From positions 124,001-188,000 of the forward strand of contig MJGA01000040.1 in NCBI GenBank assembly GCA_001910725.1: a stretch of 64,000 bases of DNA, written 5' to 3'. The first letter of the stretch is position 1; the number at the start of each line of letters is the position of its first letter. The stretch comes from Phanerodontia chrysosporium. Taxonomy: Eukaryota > Basidiomycota > Agaricomycetes > Polyporales > Phanerochaetaceae. This document shows, in pieces, positions 44,032-56,109 of this stretch. The notes under the pieces were generated by a model. The model worked only from the letters and a program-made list of their open reading frames with translations. It was not told where the DNA came from and searched no databases. Both the position numbers and the translations under genes were made by a program.

Positions 44032-46068
44032 ATGGCCCGTACTGTCTACCCCTCTACTCATCCTCATGCAGGGCGCGACGACGACGACGAGGATCACGGC
44101 GCTAGCTCTGCGGAAGAAGCCCAAGGGCACGCCCTTGACCACGACAGTGATGTCGGCACGGAGGCAGACTCGGACTCGGATGAGTCGTCGACGCCTGAGC
44201 AGGACCGTTACCCGGCTATTGCACACCCTGGACCGAACGCGGGTATCGACGCCTATAGGAAGGTGGGCGGGCGTCGTTGTGCTAGTCACTGCAAGATCTG
44301 ACATCACCTATACAGGCTGTTGCCGACTACCAAGTTCTTGTCACCGATCTCAAGGCTGAGATACGGCAGCTCAAGCTCGAGATTCTCAACCTCAAGTCCA
44401 CCGCTGCTACAGGCCGGAAGCGTCGTAAAGCCCCTGCAAAGCTCGTCCCTGCGAAGATCCTCGAGACCGCAACGCTTGCGATGATCGACGATATAGCCGT
44501 TGAGCTCATGTTCACCTGCCGTCCATGGTTTAGAGACGATGCATTCACCTTCACGAGCCCTCCAGATGTCGACCTCAACGATGTTGCAAAGTACAACACC
44601 CCCGATGTACCAGCTGACGTCCAGGCAGCTGAGATTTTTGCCGTACTCCGGCGCAATCTCCAAGCCCACAACCCGAAGTCAGACAAGTATAAGGCTGTAA
44701 AGCAGGTCCTCAAGTACATGGGCAGCGTAGATCTTATTCGTGAGCGGGTGTGTCTCGGTGAACACATTGCATTTATTTATCCTGATTACTGTTCTCTGCG
44801 ACAGACCCTTGTAAAAATTCGTGACGACAAGTCGAAGCTTCTCAATCGTCTCAAAGGCGACCTCGCCAGGCACTGCCCTGACTGGGCCCCGTTTCTCATG
44901 CTTCCACCCGAGAAGCGCAAGGCCCACCCTGATGCGCAGCGGCTTCGTGGCCGCCCAGATGCCGAGTTCCCAGCGTACCAGTATGCGGCCGGCCATGACG
45001 GCGAGGTTGCATATTGGCTCCGCAACCCGATAATTCCCCTGGTGCATTTCATCTATTTGAGCTGGTATGTCTCACCTACTGACCCCTTGCTATAGATGAC
45101 GAAAAGCATCTTGTTCGGTCCGTCATCTATTGAAGCACGGGGGATACCCGATAGTCGCTCACGGGGAAGGAGAGTTGGAATCAAAGAACTCAATCCATCT
45201 CTCCTCGCATTCATGCTTGTCCTCGTAAGCCTTTAGTCGAGCTTACTCGGGTGTACCGTATAACACTGATATACTTTGTTACCTCTAGATTCGGCACTGC
45301 CTTACCGGCGACAAGGACCTCACGCCCAAGGATGGCGAGTTCAACGCAGAGCGCTACTTCAATTTCCTTAAGTACAAGCTGAAGTTCCTGTGGGACGTAC
45401 CGGTATTGGTCCATGCGCGCCGTTGGATGGAGGGCATCATTTTTGATGGTGTACCCGTGACCGAGGAGCCGCAGCTTGCGGTGTCCGACCCTGAGGCCGC
45501 TAGACAGCGACGCGAGAACGAAGAGCGGTTTGCTGCAATGATGCAGGCGAGCATCCCTCTGGTAAGTGGCTTGGTGTTGCGTTGGCATTCAGGGCTGCTG
45601 ATACCCATCAATGTGTAGTCTTCTAGCCCATCCCTGCGCTCGTCGGCCACGACCGCCACTGTTCACGGCATAAGCGTCAATGCGCCCGCTATCGTACAGC
45701 ATTCAGGCATCCCATCCCCTCCGACAGGCTTTTCCCTTGGCCAACTGTCCTCGGCGAGCCGTCAAGACTCTGAGCGTGGTGTAGACCGGTCTCAAGCTTC
45801 CTTAGCTAAGCCGATGAGTGGGCGCCGCAATCAGGCTCTTGCCGCACCCGCTCTGGTACCTTACGCAGACACCATTCACAATGGTGTTGCGGCACTCTCG
45901 CTTGACGAGATGGGAAACTCAGCGGCTCCTGAGCAAGCCGCTCCAGCGCCATGCAAGGTCACCACGAAGAAGAAACACATTGGCGACGCCGTCAACAGCT
46001 CTGCGGCGGACGGCTTGGCCGCGGTGAGGCGTGTCACACGGGGTAGAAAGGCTGCTAATAAGCAGTGA
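44032..46068 (+). CDS. Uncharacterised multi-exon protein with acidic N-terminus and coiled coil
   Basis: ATG 44032 (MARTVYPSTHPHAG) opens a strongly acidic exon (DDDDEDHGASS, TEADSDSDESS) ending at a GTGGGC donor near 44262. The next exon from about 44317 gives a heptad-like stretch (VTDLKAEIRQLKLEILNLKS) and a basic patch (GRKRRK). It is followed by a globular region (MIDDIAVELMFTCRPWF, KQVLKYMGSVDLI, LLNRLKGDLARHCPDW), further exons at 45096-45230, 45290-45560 and 45619-46068, and a basic Ser/Ala-rich tail ending AANKQ. The layout resembles other basidiomycete proteins that neighbour transposases, but I do not recognise a family. Confidence 0.5.
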
Positions 46069-46600
46069 TGTTCTTGATGTTCGTAGCACCCTTAAATCAA
46101 TGATCTTGTGTTATTCATATGTCTCACGCGGGTTGAATGCGTTGTCTATGGGCAGCCGTGGGGTCTTCAGTGTCTCCTGAGAGCTCCCAGAATGCACTGA
46201 TGTACGTCGAAGACGACATACAAATAAAAGCTTGGTAGTCGAGTGGTTTTTTGTCCTAGTTTATGTATTATGTACCCGTGTGCGTAGGTTCGAATCTCAT
46301 CTTGATCCTTTATTCAGCGATAGTCTGGTCTGTAATTAATCTGCTTACTGGCGATAGCTTCGGGCCGATACCTGGCGCCAGTTTTTTTTCAAGGCGCGGC
46401 GCACACAATGAGGATATATCTTGATAATCGATGTCCCTCCTGATGTCCTCCCGAGGCCCGACCACTGGCCGACTTGCCGTGATCCTCTAGAGGCAATCCT
46501 GAGATAAGGACGTGACTCGATATGTATATCGCGAGATAACGATTCTCTATCTAGAGGACATCTGGAGGCGCATCCGGAGATTTTCGCCCCAATCTAGATG
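46069..46600. other. Intergenic region with a tRNA-like stretch
   Basis: About 530 bp. Apart from the tRNA-like sequence (separate entry) it has several short direct and inverted motifs around TCTAGA/TCTCGA (46480-46600) but no gene. Confidence 0.35.
46229..46306 (+). other. tRNA-like sequence (degenerate tRNA or SINE head)
   Basis: A good Pol III A box (TAGTCGAGTGG) and B box (GGTTCGAATCT) are spaced about 45 nt apart. The acceptor and T stems do not pair well, so it is not a functional tRNA gene by eye. Confidence 0.3.
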
Positions 46601-46619
46601 CCGAATTCGTCTCCCGCCA

Positions 46620-47165
46620 TCATGATGCCTCCTGACGCCTCCAGATGTCCCAGCGCTTTCTCCGACATATCCATTCCATTGCAAGATATTCTGTGAGCCA
46701 CTGCTTCACGAGCATTCCGAAGGAGGCCGTAGAAAGGCTGACGACGAGGCTTGCGAACCACAGGCCATTGACGCGAAGCGCCCATAATGGAACCTCGAAT
46801 ACCGGATCGACGGGGATGGGAGAGACAGGACGCAGGATACCGTCAGAGAATGTGTAGTTCTGGGCCAGGGAATGGCGCATAAGAAGTACGAGTTCATCGG
46901 TACTATCGGGCTGTAGAGTGGGATATGTCGCGACGACAAACGTTGTAACAACGGCGGAGAACAAGCCAGCCTGGTTATATCGGAATGTCAGACAATTCCT
47001 AGTCAATTCCAGCAGCTAGGAAGGCGGGACGAACGAATACAAGGAGGGTGGCGATGTCCTCTTTTATGTCGGTGACCTTTCGCTTGTCGACGTCCCGCAC
47101 CGTCTTGACCATAGCTTGCCATGGGTTCGAGAGACCGTGTGGAAACAAGATCGACTCATCCTAAG
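46620..47165 (-). pseudogene. DUF6535 protein relic (N-terminal half)
   Basis: Minus strand: SLEPM/NPWQAMVKTVRDVD, EDIATLLVF, a short intron ending CCAG near 46968, then AGLFSAVVTTFVVATYPTLQPD, LWALRVNGLWFASLVVSLSTA and MLVKQWLTEYL. This is the diagnostic first half of DUF6535 (two membrane helices around a long loop). It stops at 46620 soon after KQWLTEYL, whereas the family normally continues with further helices. The start codon is not clear. It is probably a truncated copy. Confidence 0.6.
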
Positions 47166-47169
47166 GAAA

Positions 47170-48017
47170 GTGTCAGCGCGAGCTCGTTCCATAGAGCATC
47201 TCCACATGTACCCCCGACTTCACCTCCGTCTCGGTATATTCCATTTGACGTCGCGGCTGCATACGCAAGGGCAAGGACGGCGACGGTGGATCACTGGCTC
47301 TAGCTGCAGGTGCGATTGGGATGGCGAGCCTGTATGAATGGATTAGAGGATAGATAAGCAGCTCATGGGACATGCGCGGTTCTCACCAAGGGTCTGAAAA
47401 GGGTCTTACAAACGCCGCAGGTCAATGCCTTGCGGGCTAGACGGTCGAGATATCGCATGGGCAAACGCTAAATAGGGCCCAAGGAATCGGAGCTCGAGCC
47501 AAACAGCCTCAGATACCGCAGGTGCGTGGCCTTTCCGCAGCTGCCTGAGGCTGAAGCTGGAGCTTTGAAGGGTCAGACGTTATAAGACCTTCTAGCCAAC
47601 GAGACGTTCCAAATCACGTTGCTATTCTGACCCATAACCTGGATATCAGCTGAGTATTGTCGAACCTGCGTGACTGAGCAGAAGAGAACGGTGGCCGTCG
47701 GGAGCTGCAGGGGGGTCGGCGCGGCCATCGTGGGACCCCCGAGACCCCTAATCGAATCGGACTTGGCTCGAGCTTGCAAGTTTTGTCGACGGCGGACGCA
47801 CATGCTCTTACAACTCCATTGTACTTGAGTGATGAAAGAAGAGTAGATTGTTCCAATTACAATTACATATAGAATTACAGCAACAGCATTGCAAGACAAG
47901 ACAACAACATAAGAATAAACAGTCGTGAATGATGCATTACTAGGTATGATCCATGACGTGTCTACCAGGTCTAGGAGCATCGCCTGCGACTCTTTAACAC
48001 GAAACGCGGGACACGGC
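47170..48017. other. Intergenic region downstream of the transporter
   Basis: About 850 bp, including the transporter 3' flank. No convincing gene was found; small ORFs only. Confidence 0.4.
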
Positions 48018-50117
48018 CTACGCGTGCCCGGCACCGCCTGGCGCGTAGTGCTTCTCGCCGTTGCTGGTCTCGTGCTCGTACAGCGGCGGGAGCGGCTCGA
48101 CGTCCATGCGGAAGATGTAGCGCTTGATGTTGCGCGGGAGCGCCTTGAGCTGGTACGCGGCGTGGACGTGCGTCGGGACGCTGAACACCTGGTCGAGCTC
48201 CTCGAGCGAGAGCGCCTTCGTCTCGGGCACGAACAGCAGGATGAGGATGAAGCCGATGACGTTCCAGCCGGCGTACCACCCGAACGCGCCCTGCGGCTGG
48301 AACGCGCCGAGCAGCCGCGGGAAGGTGATCGCGACGACGAAGTTGCTGGGCAAGCCGTCAGCAGCTGGCACAACTCGAGCAATGGACAAGAACTCACAAG
48401 AACCAGAGGACGGACGTCGCGAGCGACATGCCGATGTCACGGACCGCGAGCGGGTACGCTTCAGCAGAGTAGGTGAACGGCACGGGGCCCTCGCCGGGCG
48501 AGTACGCCATCGCGAAGAGGTAGATGCCGAGCGCAACGACGGCGAGACGCGCCTTCTCGGCGGGGATCCAGAACGAGAAGCCGGTCATGAGCAGGAAGAG
48601 CGACATGAGCGGGAACGTCGTGAGCAGCAGGTTGCGGCGGCCGAAGGTGTCGATCGTGTACACGGCGGGGAACGCGAACAGCCAGTTGATGAGGCCGAAG
48701 CCGAACGACGCGAGGAGCGCCTGCACGTTGTTGAAGCCGGACTGCGAGAAGATGTTCGAGGAGTAGTACGCGATGACGTTGACGCCGCAGAACTGCTGCA
48801 TGAACATGACGATCGTCGACGCGAGCGCGGCGCGGCGGTTGCGCGGGACGGTGAAGAGCTCGCGGAAGCCGGGCTTGCTGCCCTCGATCTCCTTCTCGGC
48901 CTCGAGCAGGACGTGGATGTAGTAGAGGTCGCGGGCGGCCTGGAGCGGGGTGTTGCGGAGGCGGCGGAGAGACTCGTACGCCTTGTCGTAGCGGCCCTTG
49001 GAGATCAGCCAGCGGGGCGACTCGGGGCAGAAGAAGACCTGGCTCATGATGATGAGGGCGGGAACACCGGCCTGCAGGGGTCGATTAGCGTTGGTTTTCG
49101 ACAGAAAGATTACATTTGACACTTACACTCGCAAGCATGAGACGCCAGTTGAGACCCTTGATGTTGTGGGTGTCGGGGACGTGGTAGAACGCGAGGTCCA
49201 TGACGTTACCAAGCATGATACCGAAGGCCGTCCACATTTGCCTGAGCACGACAATCAGCTTACGTCGTCGCGATAAGGCTACTTTGGACACTTACCACAT
49301 CATGACAAGCGCACCACGAATGACCGCAGGAGCACACTCGGCCGCGTAGACGGGGACAGTCGTGGACTTGGGGCCGATGCCGAAGCCGAGGATGAGACGT
49401 GCGACGAAGAGGTGCTGCCACGAGTTGGTGACGCCCTGCCAGATGCACGTCGCGAAGGAGAGGAAGGCGGTGATGAAGATCGTGCCACGACGGCCGAACC
49501 ACTTGTTCAGCGGCGCGGTGAGCCAGCAGGAGATGACACCGCACGCAAGGTACGGTGCCGAGTTGACGAGACCGAGCAGCCACTGGTTGCGGCCCGCGTT
49601 GCCGTCCGTGGAGTTGGGGTCGATGCCGAACTGCGGCGCGAAGAAGAGGTTCGCGCCGTTGATCACGGACTCGTCCATCTGCGGAAACAGGGTGAGCACA
49701 AAGTGAAACAGATGCGATGTGAGATGAACGTACACCCTGGACGGCCGCGGCGAGAGAGCAGAGGATGACGAGGTAGTACAGCTGGTAGGGCTGGTCCCAC
49801 CGGTGCGTGCTCTCACGGCGGAGCACCTCCTTGTCCTCCTCGGTGAGCTGCGAGAGGGACTCGAACGCGGAGGGATCCTGGGCGACAAGCGCGCCCTTCT
49901 GGAACTCGCTCGTGAGGTGCCCGAGGTCGTGGTTGCGTGCAAAGCGGGCGGCGTCGGCCATGAGCTGGTCGTGGGGGACGCCCTCGAGGGGGTTGATGAG
50001 CTTCGCATACTGGTTGTTGCCGACGGTGTCGATGTGGCGGACGGAGCCCGAGTCCTTGGAGGCGTCGTCTTGGACGACCTTCTCCTTGGGCGGCTGCTTC
50101 TCGGTTTCGTAAGACAT
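48018..50117 (-). CDS. MFS sugar/polyol transporter
   Basis: Exons: 50117-49734, 49678-49296, 49241-49127, 49071-48399, 48345-48018, all with GT-AG introns of 54-56 nt. The protein has a cytosolic N-terminus (MSYETEKQPPKEK, RRESTHRWDQPYQLYY). The twelve-helix sugar porter fold follows: DESVINGANLFF, the sugar-porter RR motif region (KWFGRRGTIF), PESPRWLISKGRYDKAYESL after helix 6, the helix 7 QQFCGVNVIAYYS motif, DTFGRRNLLL, PGEGPVPFTYSAEAYPLAVRD and PETKALSLEELDQVF after helix 12. It moves a sugar or polyol across the plasma membrane, probably with protons; the exact substrate cannot be read from sequence. All hallmark motifs are intact, so it should be functional. It is the clearest housekeeping-type gene here. 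Confidence 0.95.
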
Positions 50118-50280
50118 CGTGATGGGGGTGTTACAGCGAGGGTAGAGTGAGCGTCGTGGAGGTCGTGATGATGTGCTGCTGCCCAAACGTGTGCGTGTCG
50201 ACGCCTCCTCGGGAAAAAGTGAGAGGCGAAGAGAGACGAGAGGGAGAGGTCACGGGCTTTGACCTTCGCACGATGGAGGT

Positions 50281-50290
50281 CTTTTATATG
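50281..50290 (-). promoter_or_regulatory. TATA-like box of the transporter gene
   Basis: Minus strand CATATAAAAG, 164-173 bp upstream of the ATG at 50117, followed by a pyrimidine-rich stretch typical of fungal promoters. Confidence 0.4.
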
Positions 50291-50399
50291 ACGGAGTGGG
50301 TGCAGGCGAGCAGGCATGGGCGCCCGCATCAGCACCTCAGATCTGAGCCTTCTTGCAGAACATCCTCTCCACAAGGGTGAACATTATTAGCCGCTGACG

Positions 50400-52060
50400 G
50401 ATGGTGGGGCGCCGCACTCAATTTTCAGGGGACGTGATCGCGGGCCCCGCATGGTAACCTTACCCCGCAGATCTAAGCGCCCCCGCAACGCCTTGCGCGA
50501 GAAAGTCTAAAGAATTGGGCGTGGGCTGAGGCCCCTGTGCACCTGTAGAGAATGTCCAGCACGCACCTGGGGTTACCGCACCTCGGTGTGCTCAAGCCCT
50601 GCACCTTCGGTTGGTTCGCAGACCACTCCGAGGGGAGTCGGGGACACGGAAGGGAGTCCAGCAGCGATCCTGGGAGGCCTTGGCGTTACAACGATCCCTC
50701 CCATCGGGACGTGATCCCGCCGGTGCAAGTAGAGCCGCCCGCATAAGCGAACGGCACAAGGAATGAAGCCCTCCACAGCAATCGAGATCCCGGACTGAAG
50801 ATGCGCGCAGGAAACGGCTGGCACATGCAGAGAGGGGTCATGTGCGTCCTCGTGTGCCTGGCAATTGCCTTTGGATCAGTCTTTGCCCTGCGCAGACGAG
50901 CTTTCACTCGGTGCGCACCTCTCGGGGCTCTTCGAGCGCGCGACTGCAGGGGTCCCGCTTGCTCGTCGTGCTCCACACTCTCGAGGACGACACGGCTGGC
51001 GCCAACAGAAGATGTTCGATGAGGTCTCGGGTCTCCACGAGAGCAGGCTTCGTGGCCCTGAAGGAAGCGAAGGGCGCTGCGTCAGAGATCTGGGAGTTGC
51101 GATACAACTCTTCCGGCAGAACGTTGTGCACCCTCGTTGATTCGTCATGAGACACAGCGTGCGGCGGCGGTCCGGTGGTCGGCCGCGGCGAGAGGAGACG
51201 AGTTCCGCTTATCGTTGGGCAACGCTGAATGTCGGGTCACGCGCAGGAGAGACGGTGTGCTGCCTGACCCATGTTCTCGTCCTCTCTCTCCTGCATCGCC
51301 AGGGGACACGACAGAGAGGCAGAAGTGAGGGAGCGAAAATTGCAAGTGGTGACGAGGACGAGGACGAATTCGGGTCAGCCCCAATCGGTTGGAGAGCCGT
51401 GGTGGCGCGGCTGTGATCGGCCCAGTCGGTCCGCTTAACTCCGGGCGGTGCGTCACCCACGCTTTCGGCCACACAGGCGCCCGCCGTCCCTGCTCTGCAG
51501 GCCTCCCGGGCTCCGCAACGCCCTCGAATCCAGTTTAGACCAGGTACCATGGTCCTACGAAAACTCCACACGTGAGCCAGGCGCTGCAGTTCGAGACCGC
51601 TCAACGCAGCGGGAAACCGACCGTTCGGGCCACCCGATCGACTGGTGCAACCGCATAGTACGCGCGCGCAGGCGGCCAGGGGCCCGCCGTCCTGGGCGAA
51701 CAGAGCACCCGCATGCTAGCAGCGATCGCTGCGGCCGAGCGTGGGGCCGACGCAGCGCACCGCGTCCTCTGGGGAATGTGCGCGGGGCCCCAGCCCAGTC
51801 TCTCCAGTGGCATCGCGCCCGCCTCCCCCAGGCGGGCAGCAGCGAGGGGGAAACAGGACCTGCCCCGGAGCGTGACTTCAGTGCCCCTCCACTGAGATGG
51901 CCTCCAGCACTTCTCGGAAGTGTCCGTAGACGGGTGCACGCGATGCCAGACGTTTCAGGGCGCGGATGTGCCCCATTTGGCTGGCCCGAACGACGAGCAG
52001 ACAGGAGCAACGCCGCAACGCCCGCGGGGCGACGTCGAGCACCTTTCCTGCGCACCCACC
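50400..52060. other. GC-rich intergenic region
   Basis: About 1.65 kb. Overlapping ORFs occur on both strands because stop codons are rare in GC-rich DNA. None has a recognisable motif or consistent splice structure. Confidence 0.4.
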
Positions 52061-53220
52061 ATGACCATCGCCACGGCCGACCTCGCGGAGGACGACTGGG
52101 CCGCACGCTTTGCGCTGGACACCGTCGAGCAGCTCGACAGCGAGTCTGTCCGCTCTGCCGTCGACATCGCCCTCGACGCCCCGCGGGTCGGCGATGTGGG
52201 CTTTACCGACAGAGGCGGCCGCTTTGTCCGGCTGTTCAACACGCTGCAGCCGGCAGGACATGTCCTGAACCTGCTCGGCGTGCCCCAGGGCTACGAGCCG
52301 CTCGACATCGACAGCCGTCTTGTCGTCCGGAGCGGTGCGATGGTAGAGGAGGGCATGTACTCGTGCGTCTTTAGCTGCCCTGATCCCACTATGCGCCTCG
52401 CTCATCTGACGGCAACAGTGCGTCCAACTCATCGACCTCCTCGCAACCCCCTTGCGTGTTGTGCGAACACCTCCAGCCGAACGCCGCCGTCTCATCCTAC
52501 CTCGTGCGCCACTGGGACGACTGGCAGCGCTTCGCGCGCACGCTCGGGCTCGGCCGAGCCGACGTCTTCTTCGTCTCTGGCGTCACGCACCGCACCGCAA
52601 GCACCGGCGTCGCCGTCGTCACGCCCGCAGTGTCGTCACCGCCGTCACCACCGTCACCTCCTCCAGGCGGCAAGCGCCCAATGCGTGACGTCACCACGGC
52701 TTCTGCGACGTCACGCACGCAGGCGGAGGACGATGTCGTCGTCGTGCGCACCAAGGTGCTCGCGCGGGAGGGCACGAGCAAGGCGGTGCACCTGCCCTGG
52801 ATGCGGCGCGACCCGCTCGACGTCGTGCTGCAGTACATCCTCGAGGCACGTCGTGGCATCCGCCGCAGCACACACACGTCCGTTTCTGTCCCTGACCGCG
52901 CACACACCCAGACCTCCGACGCACGCGCCGCCATCGCCAGCGACAGCACGCTGCCCGCGCTGCTCGCGGCCTCGCACAGCGGCAGCGCCCACGCACAGAC
53001 CGCCCCCGCGGCGCTGCTCCGCGCCCTGCGCCCGCGCGTGCGCGTGCACCCCTCCGGCGGTACGTCCCCACACCCCTCCGTCAGCGCACCCCACGCCGGC
53101 ACGCGGGGGTGCGCCACGACGCCCCCGGAGCACCGTCGCTGATCCGTGTTTCTCTCTGCGCGCCGCACAGCCGGACAGCTCGCACACGAGTGGGCCGCGC
53201 GGACGTTCGTGCACGTCTAG
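52061..53220 (+). CDS. Uncharacterised basidiomycete-specific protein
   Basis: ATG 52061 sits in a good context (CACCATGA). Exons: 52061-52362, 52419-52845, 52912-53059 and 53171-53220, ending AARTFVHV and TAG. The intron 52363-52418 is GTGCGT...ACAG. The putative intron 52846-52911 would be a GC-AG intron of 66 nt that can also be read through without a stop. Recognisable family blocks are GDVGFTDRGGRFVRLFNTLQ, GVPQGYEPLDI, SYLVRHWDDWQRFARTLGLG, DVFFVSGV and the end block DPLDVVLQYILE ... DARAAIASD. These occur in a large mushroom protein family without known function, often in many copies per genome. No signal peptide or membrane segment is seen. The Ser/Pro/Thr-rich middle is probably disordered. 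Confidence 0.65.
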
Positions 53221-55618
53221 GGCCCCGGCGCGTGGCCCCGGGGGGAGGGGCACGTGGGGGGCGTGGTGTCAGTCGTCCGTCCCACGCGGGAGGCACACGC
53301 GGACGAGGCCCAAGCGCAACCGCATTCCACCCCTGTGATCGTCCGCGACGGGCGACGCAAATCGCGGGATCGCCGCTGCCGCGACGCTCCGTCACAAATC
53401 GAGCCGGCACCCGGGGACGCACTGGCCTCGCCCAGTCCAATCCGTGCCACGCGCGGCTTGCAGCCCCGGCGCCGGCTCGCGTGCCTCGCCCCCTCGCGTT
53501 GCTTGCCTGCTGCTGCTGCGTGCAGCGTAACCGCCGGCAGCAGCAGCCCGCGTGACCCCTGCAGCCCCGCTGCCCGTGATTCTGCCCTTGGTTGCCCCCC
53601 GTCGCCGCGCGTGACCGCATTCGTTGTGTTGCGTGCCCGCCCGCGTGGAGACCACGTCGGACCGCTCCCCCTGGCCTTTTCTCGGTATTTCTCTTGGGTT
53701 TTTCTCGTGATTTCCGTCGGTGTCCGTCGGGCCTGTTGTGCCACCTCTCATGTGCTTCCTTCTCTGCAGCCTTATATGTATCCCTAGCTTTGTGGTCTGT
53801 AGCATCGTAGCCTGTACTCTGTATCATATAGCGAAACCACCCTGGATCCGTCCAGGAATCCCGCCGCAGACTCACGCTGCTCTCCGTGCATCGATCTCCG
53901 ACCCCTCCTTCAATCACATTGCAAAGGTAACTGACACTCGCAACTCAGCTTGTACCTCCAGTGTAGTTCCGTCAACGCCATGCCGCGTCAGAGACACGCC
54001 CGGCCCGCGCGAGCGGCCCTCCTGACCAACAGCCGCACGCTGCCCTCTGAGGATCCGCCCCTGCCCCACGCAAGCGTACCACCTCTGTTCGACGTCCATC
54101 CTCGCCGGCCCTCTGGAGAGTCCACAGTGTCTCGCCGCTCGCCGTCGTCGACCGTGCCTCCCGGCAGGACACCGGGGCATCGGCCGACGACATAGATCTC
54201 GGCACATGGTATCTCATGCCGCGCCTGCCATCCCGGTGGACAGCGAGCAACCTCCTCTCGCGCACCTCGTCATCGTCGTGCACCTCACCGCGCGTGCCGT
54301 CAACGACACGACGCCCGTCGAGGACGCGGGGCAGTGCGGGGTAATTGCAGGCTTCGGGCGCCACGAGGCTGATGCGCCCGGAGAGACGCGGATGACGTAA
54401 TCCCCGCTTTGGTCTGGCTCGACCGCCAAAGCGCGGGTGACGACGCACGGGCCACCGTGGGGACCCGCCGGCCGTCGCTGCAAAGCGCGTGCGACGGGCT
54501 GTGTCAGACTGAAACATCGTCAAGCCTCCCACGCACACTTCAGCATTCTTTTCGAGAAAAAAATTGTATGGCATCGGAGCAGAAACAAGACGTTTCCTAG
54601 TGTACAACTACTGCAGCAACAAGCATTGGATTGGTGGTCTTGGTGTGGGGTGGTACGATATGATGGAAACACAACAGCAAAAGAGACAGCAACGAGAAAT
54701 GGTAACCGTGCGTGGGGCCGCGTCGTGTCCGTAGAGATGGCACATTCACGGCATTGGATGAGGGGATTGTGCGGGAGTGTGCGGAACGTAACAAGGAAAC
54801 AGAAGAGATGTCTTAGTGGTACAGGCGGCTGATGGCGTGATGAGGTGGCAAGGTCGAAGGCCATTGTGTCGAGGGGGGTTGGCGAATGTCGGTGCGTGGT
54901 GACGGTGGTCGAGAGGTCGGGCTCGGGGGAAATATAGGGTCAGTCGATCTTGACGTCGTGCCTAGTCGGAGAGCGGCCTGTATTTTGTGGCAAATGTACC
55001 GGTGTTGTCGTCGGTCGCCAGAGTAGACATGGGGTAGAATACAAACGAATAAACATAAGCGCACTGCCTGCGGTAGTCGAGGATGTCGAAGGGGTGGGAA
55101 GAAGAGCTGTCAGATCAAGGGGACGGGTGCAGAACGAATACCGAGTTGTCGAGAGTGGTCTTCACTACCTGTGCCGGTCAGATCTTGAGGGGAAGCCGGG
55201 GCGCCTAGTCGAAGTCGACCATCTCGATAGCACCACACTGTTCGCAGTGTGCCCACATGGTCCTCTGGCCGTTGGGTCCTGTCGCGCACGCCATACGAAG
55301 CTTCGGAATCTGAGAGCAGTTTTGACTGTGACGAAAAGCAACGTGAGCATGGACAGGACATGTGCATGTACACAACGAAGAAGACCGTGTCGACCAGACA
55401 CAGCCTGTGCAAACGGAAGGGCAACCTACCCATGGTGAGTAAACGCGGTGCCTCGAGGTTGAATGAGACCGACGGGCTGCTTCGGGCTGTCGGTTACTGG
55501 TGAGTCGAAATAAGCAGGTGAGTTTACGTTGGTGTCTTGCTCGACGGCAGGGTAGAGGACAAGTTCTGGGTAGTAGGCTATGAGCACGAGAGGGTCAACC
55601 CACGACGAACGAAGCGTC
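53221..55618. other. GC-rich region without a supported gene
   Basis: About 2.4 kb. Overlapping ORFs up to 278 codons are present on both strands but are Arg/Ala/Pro/Gly-rich shadows. A plus-strand piece near 54185-54330 (DIDLGTWYLMPRLPSRW) could be a real exon but does not join to others. Confidence 0.4.
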
Positions 55619-55968
55619 TCAGGTAGAACACATACGCGAACTGCTCGGTGAGTTCTGGAGCGAGCTCATCTCGGAGGCGGTCGAGAAGGTGCTGGCGTTA
55701 GAGTTGAGGCGCGAATGGAAGGGACGCTCGGGAGCGAAGCTGAGGGGCGTGAGGAGCCCCGCGTCCGACGACGCGTCGGACATGGCGACGTCCGAGTCTG
55801 CCTCAGACGTCGGGAACGCAAAGAGATTGGGGCGCTTGGCGTGCTGCGACGGCGACAAGCGGATGGTTAGCTCCGCGCGTCTGAATGCGTCCGGAGTAGC
55901 TTTGGAGCACTCACCGAGTACGCGACCTCGTCGTCGAACTCGATCGAGAGCTTGCGCTTCATGGACAT
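55619..55968 (-). CDS. Small Ser-rich, acidic conserved protein
   Basis: ATG 55968 gives MSMKRKLSIEFDDEVAYS. A 71-nt intron (55914-55844, GTGAGT...GCAG) follows. The second exon encodes HAKRPNLFAFPTSEADSDVAM, SDASSDAGLLTPLSF, HSRLNSNASTFSTASE and ends SSRMCST at 55619. Basidiomycetes have short proteins with this order: KRKLS start, HAKRPNL, acidic SDVAMSD, Ser-rich HSRL end. Function is unknown. The Lys-Arg start suggests a nuclear protein. There are no membrane or enzyme motifs. Confidence 0.65.
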
Positions 55969-56092
55969 TTTGGCGGGATGTGGGACGAGGACGGGCGGTA
56001 GCAAGACAGCAGGGGGGCAGGGCGTTCTGCGGGGGGTCGACGTGAGGGTCGAGGAGAGAGATGAGAGAGGGGTGAGAAGGGCCAGACGGAGA

Positions 56093-56101
56093 CCTTTTAT
56101 G
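56093..56101 (-). promoter_or_regulatory. TATA-like box of the small Ser-rich gene
   Basis: Minus strand CATAAAAGG about 125-133 bp upstream of the ATG at 55968, followed by a CT-rich tract. Confidence 0.35.
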
Positions 56102-56109
56102 ACGGGGCC

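Noticed and set aside
48124..49119. 331-codon plus-strand ORF over the transporter
   Set aside because: It is the antisense shadow of transporter exons, which carry all sugar-porter motifs.
53081..53917. 278-codon minus-strand ORF and overlapping frames at 53-54.6 kb
   Set aside because: Several frames on both strands are open at once with Arg/Ala/Gly-biased translations, as expected for GC-rich noncoding DNA.
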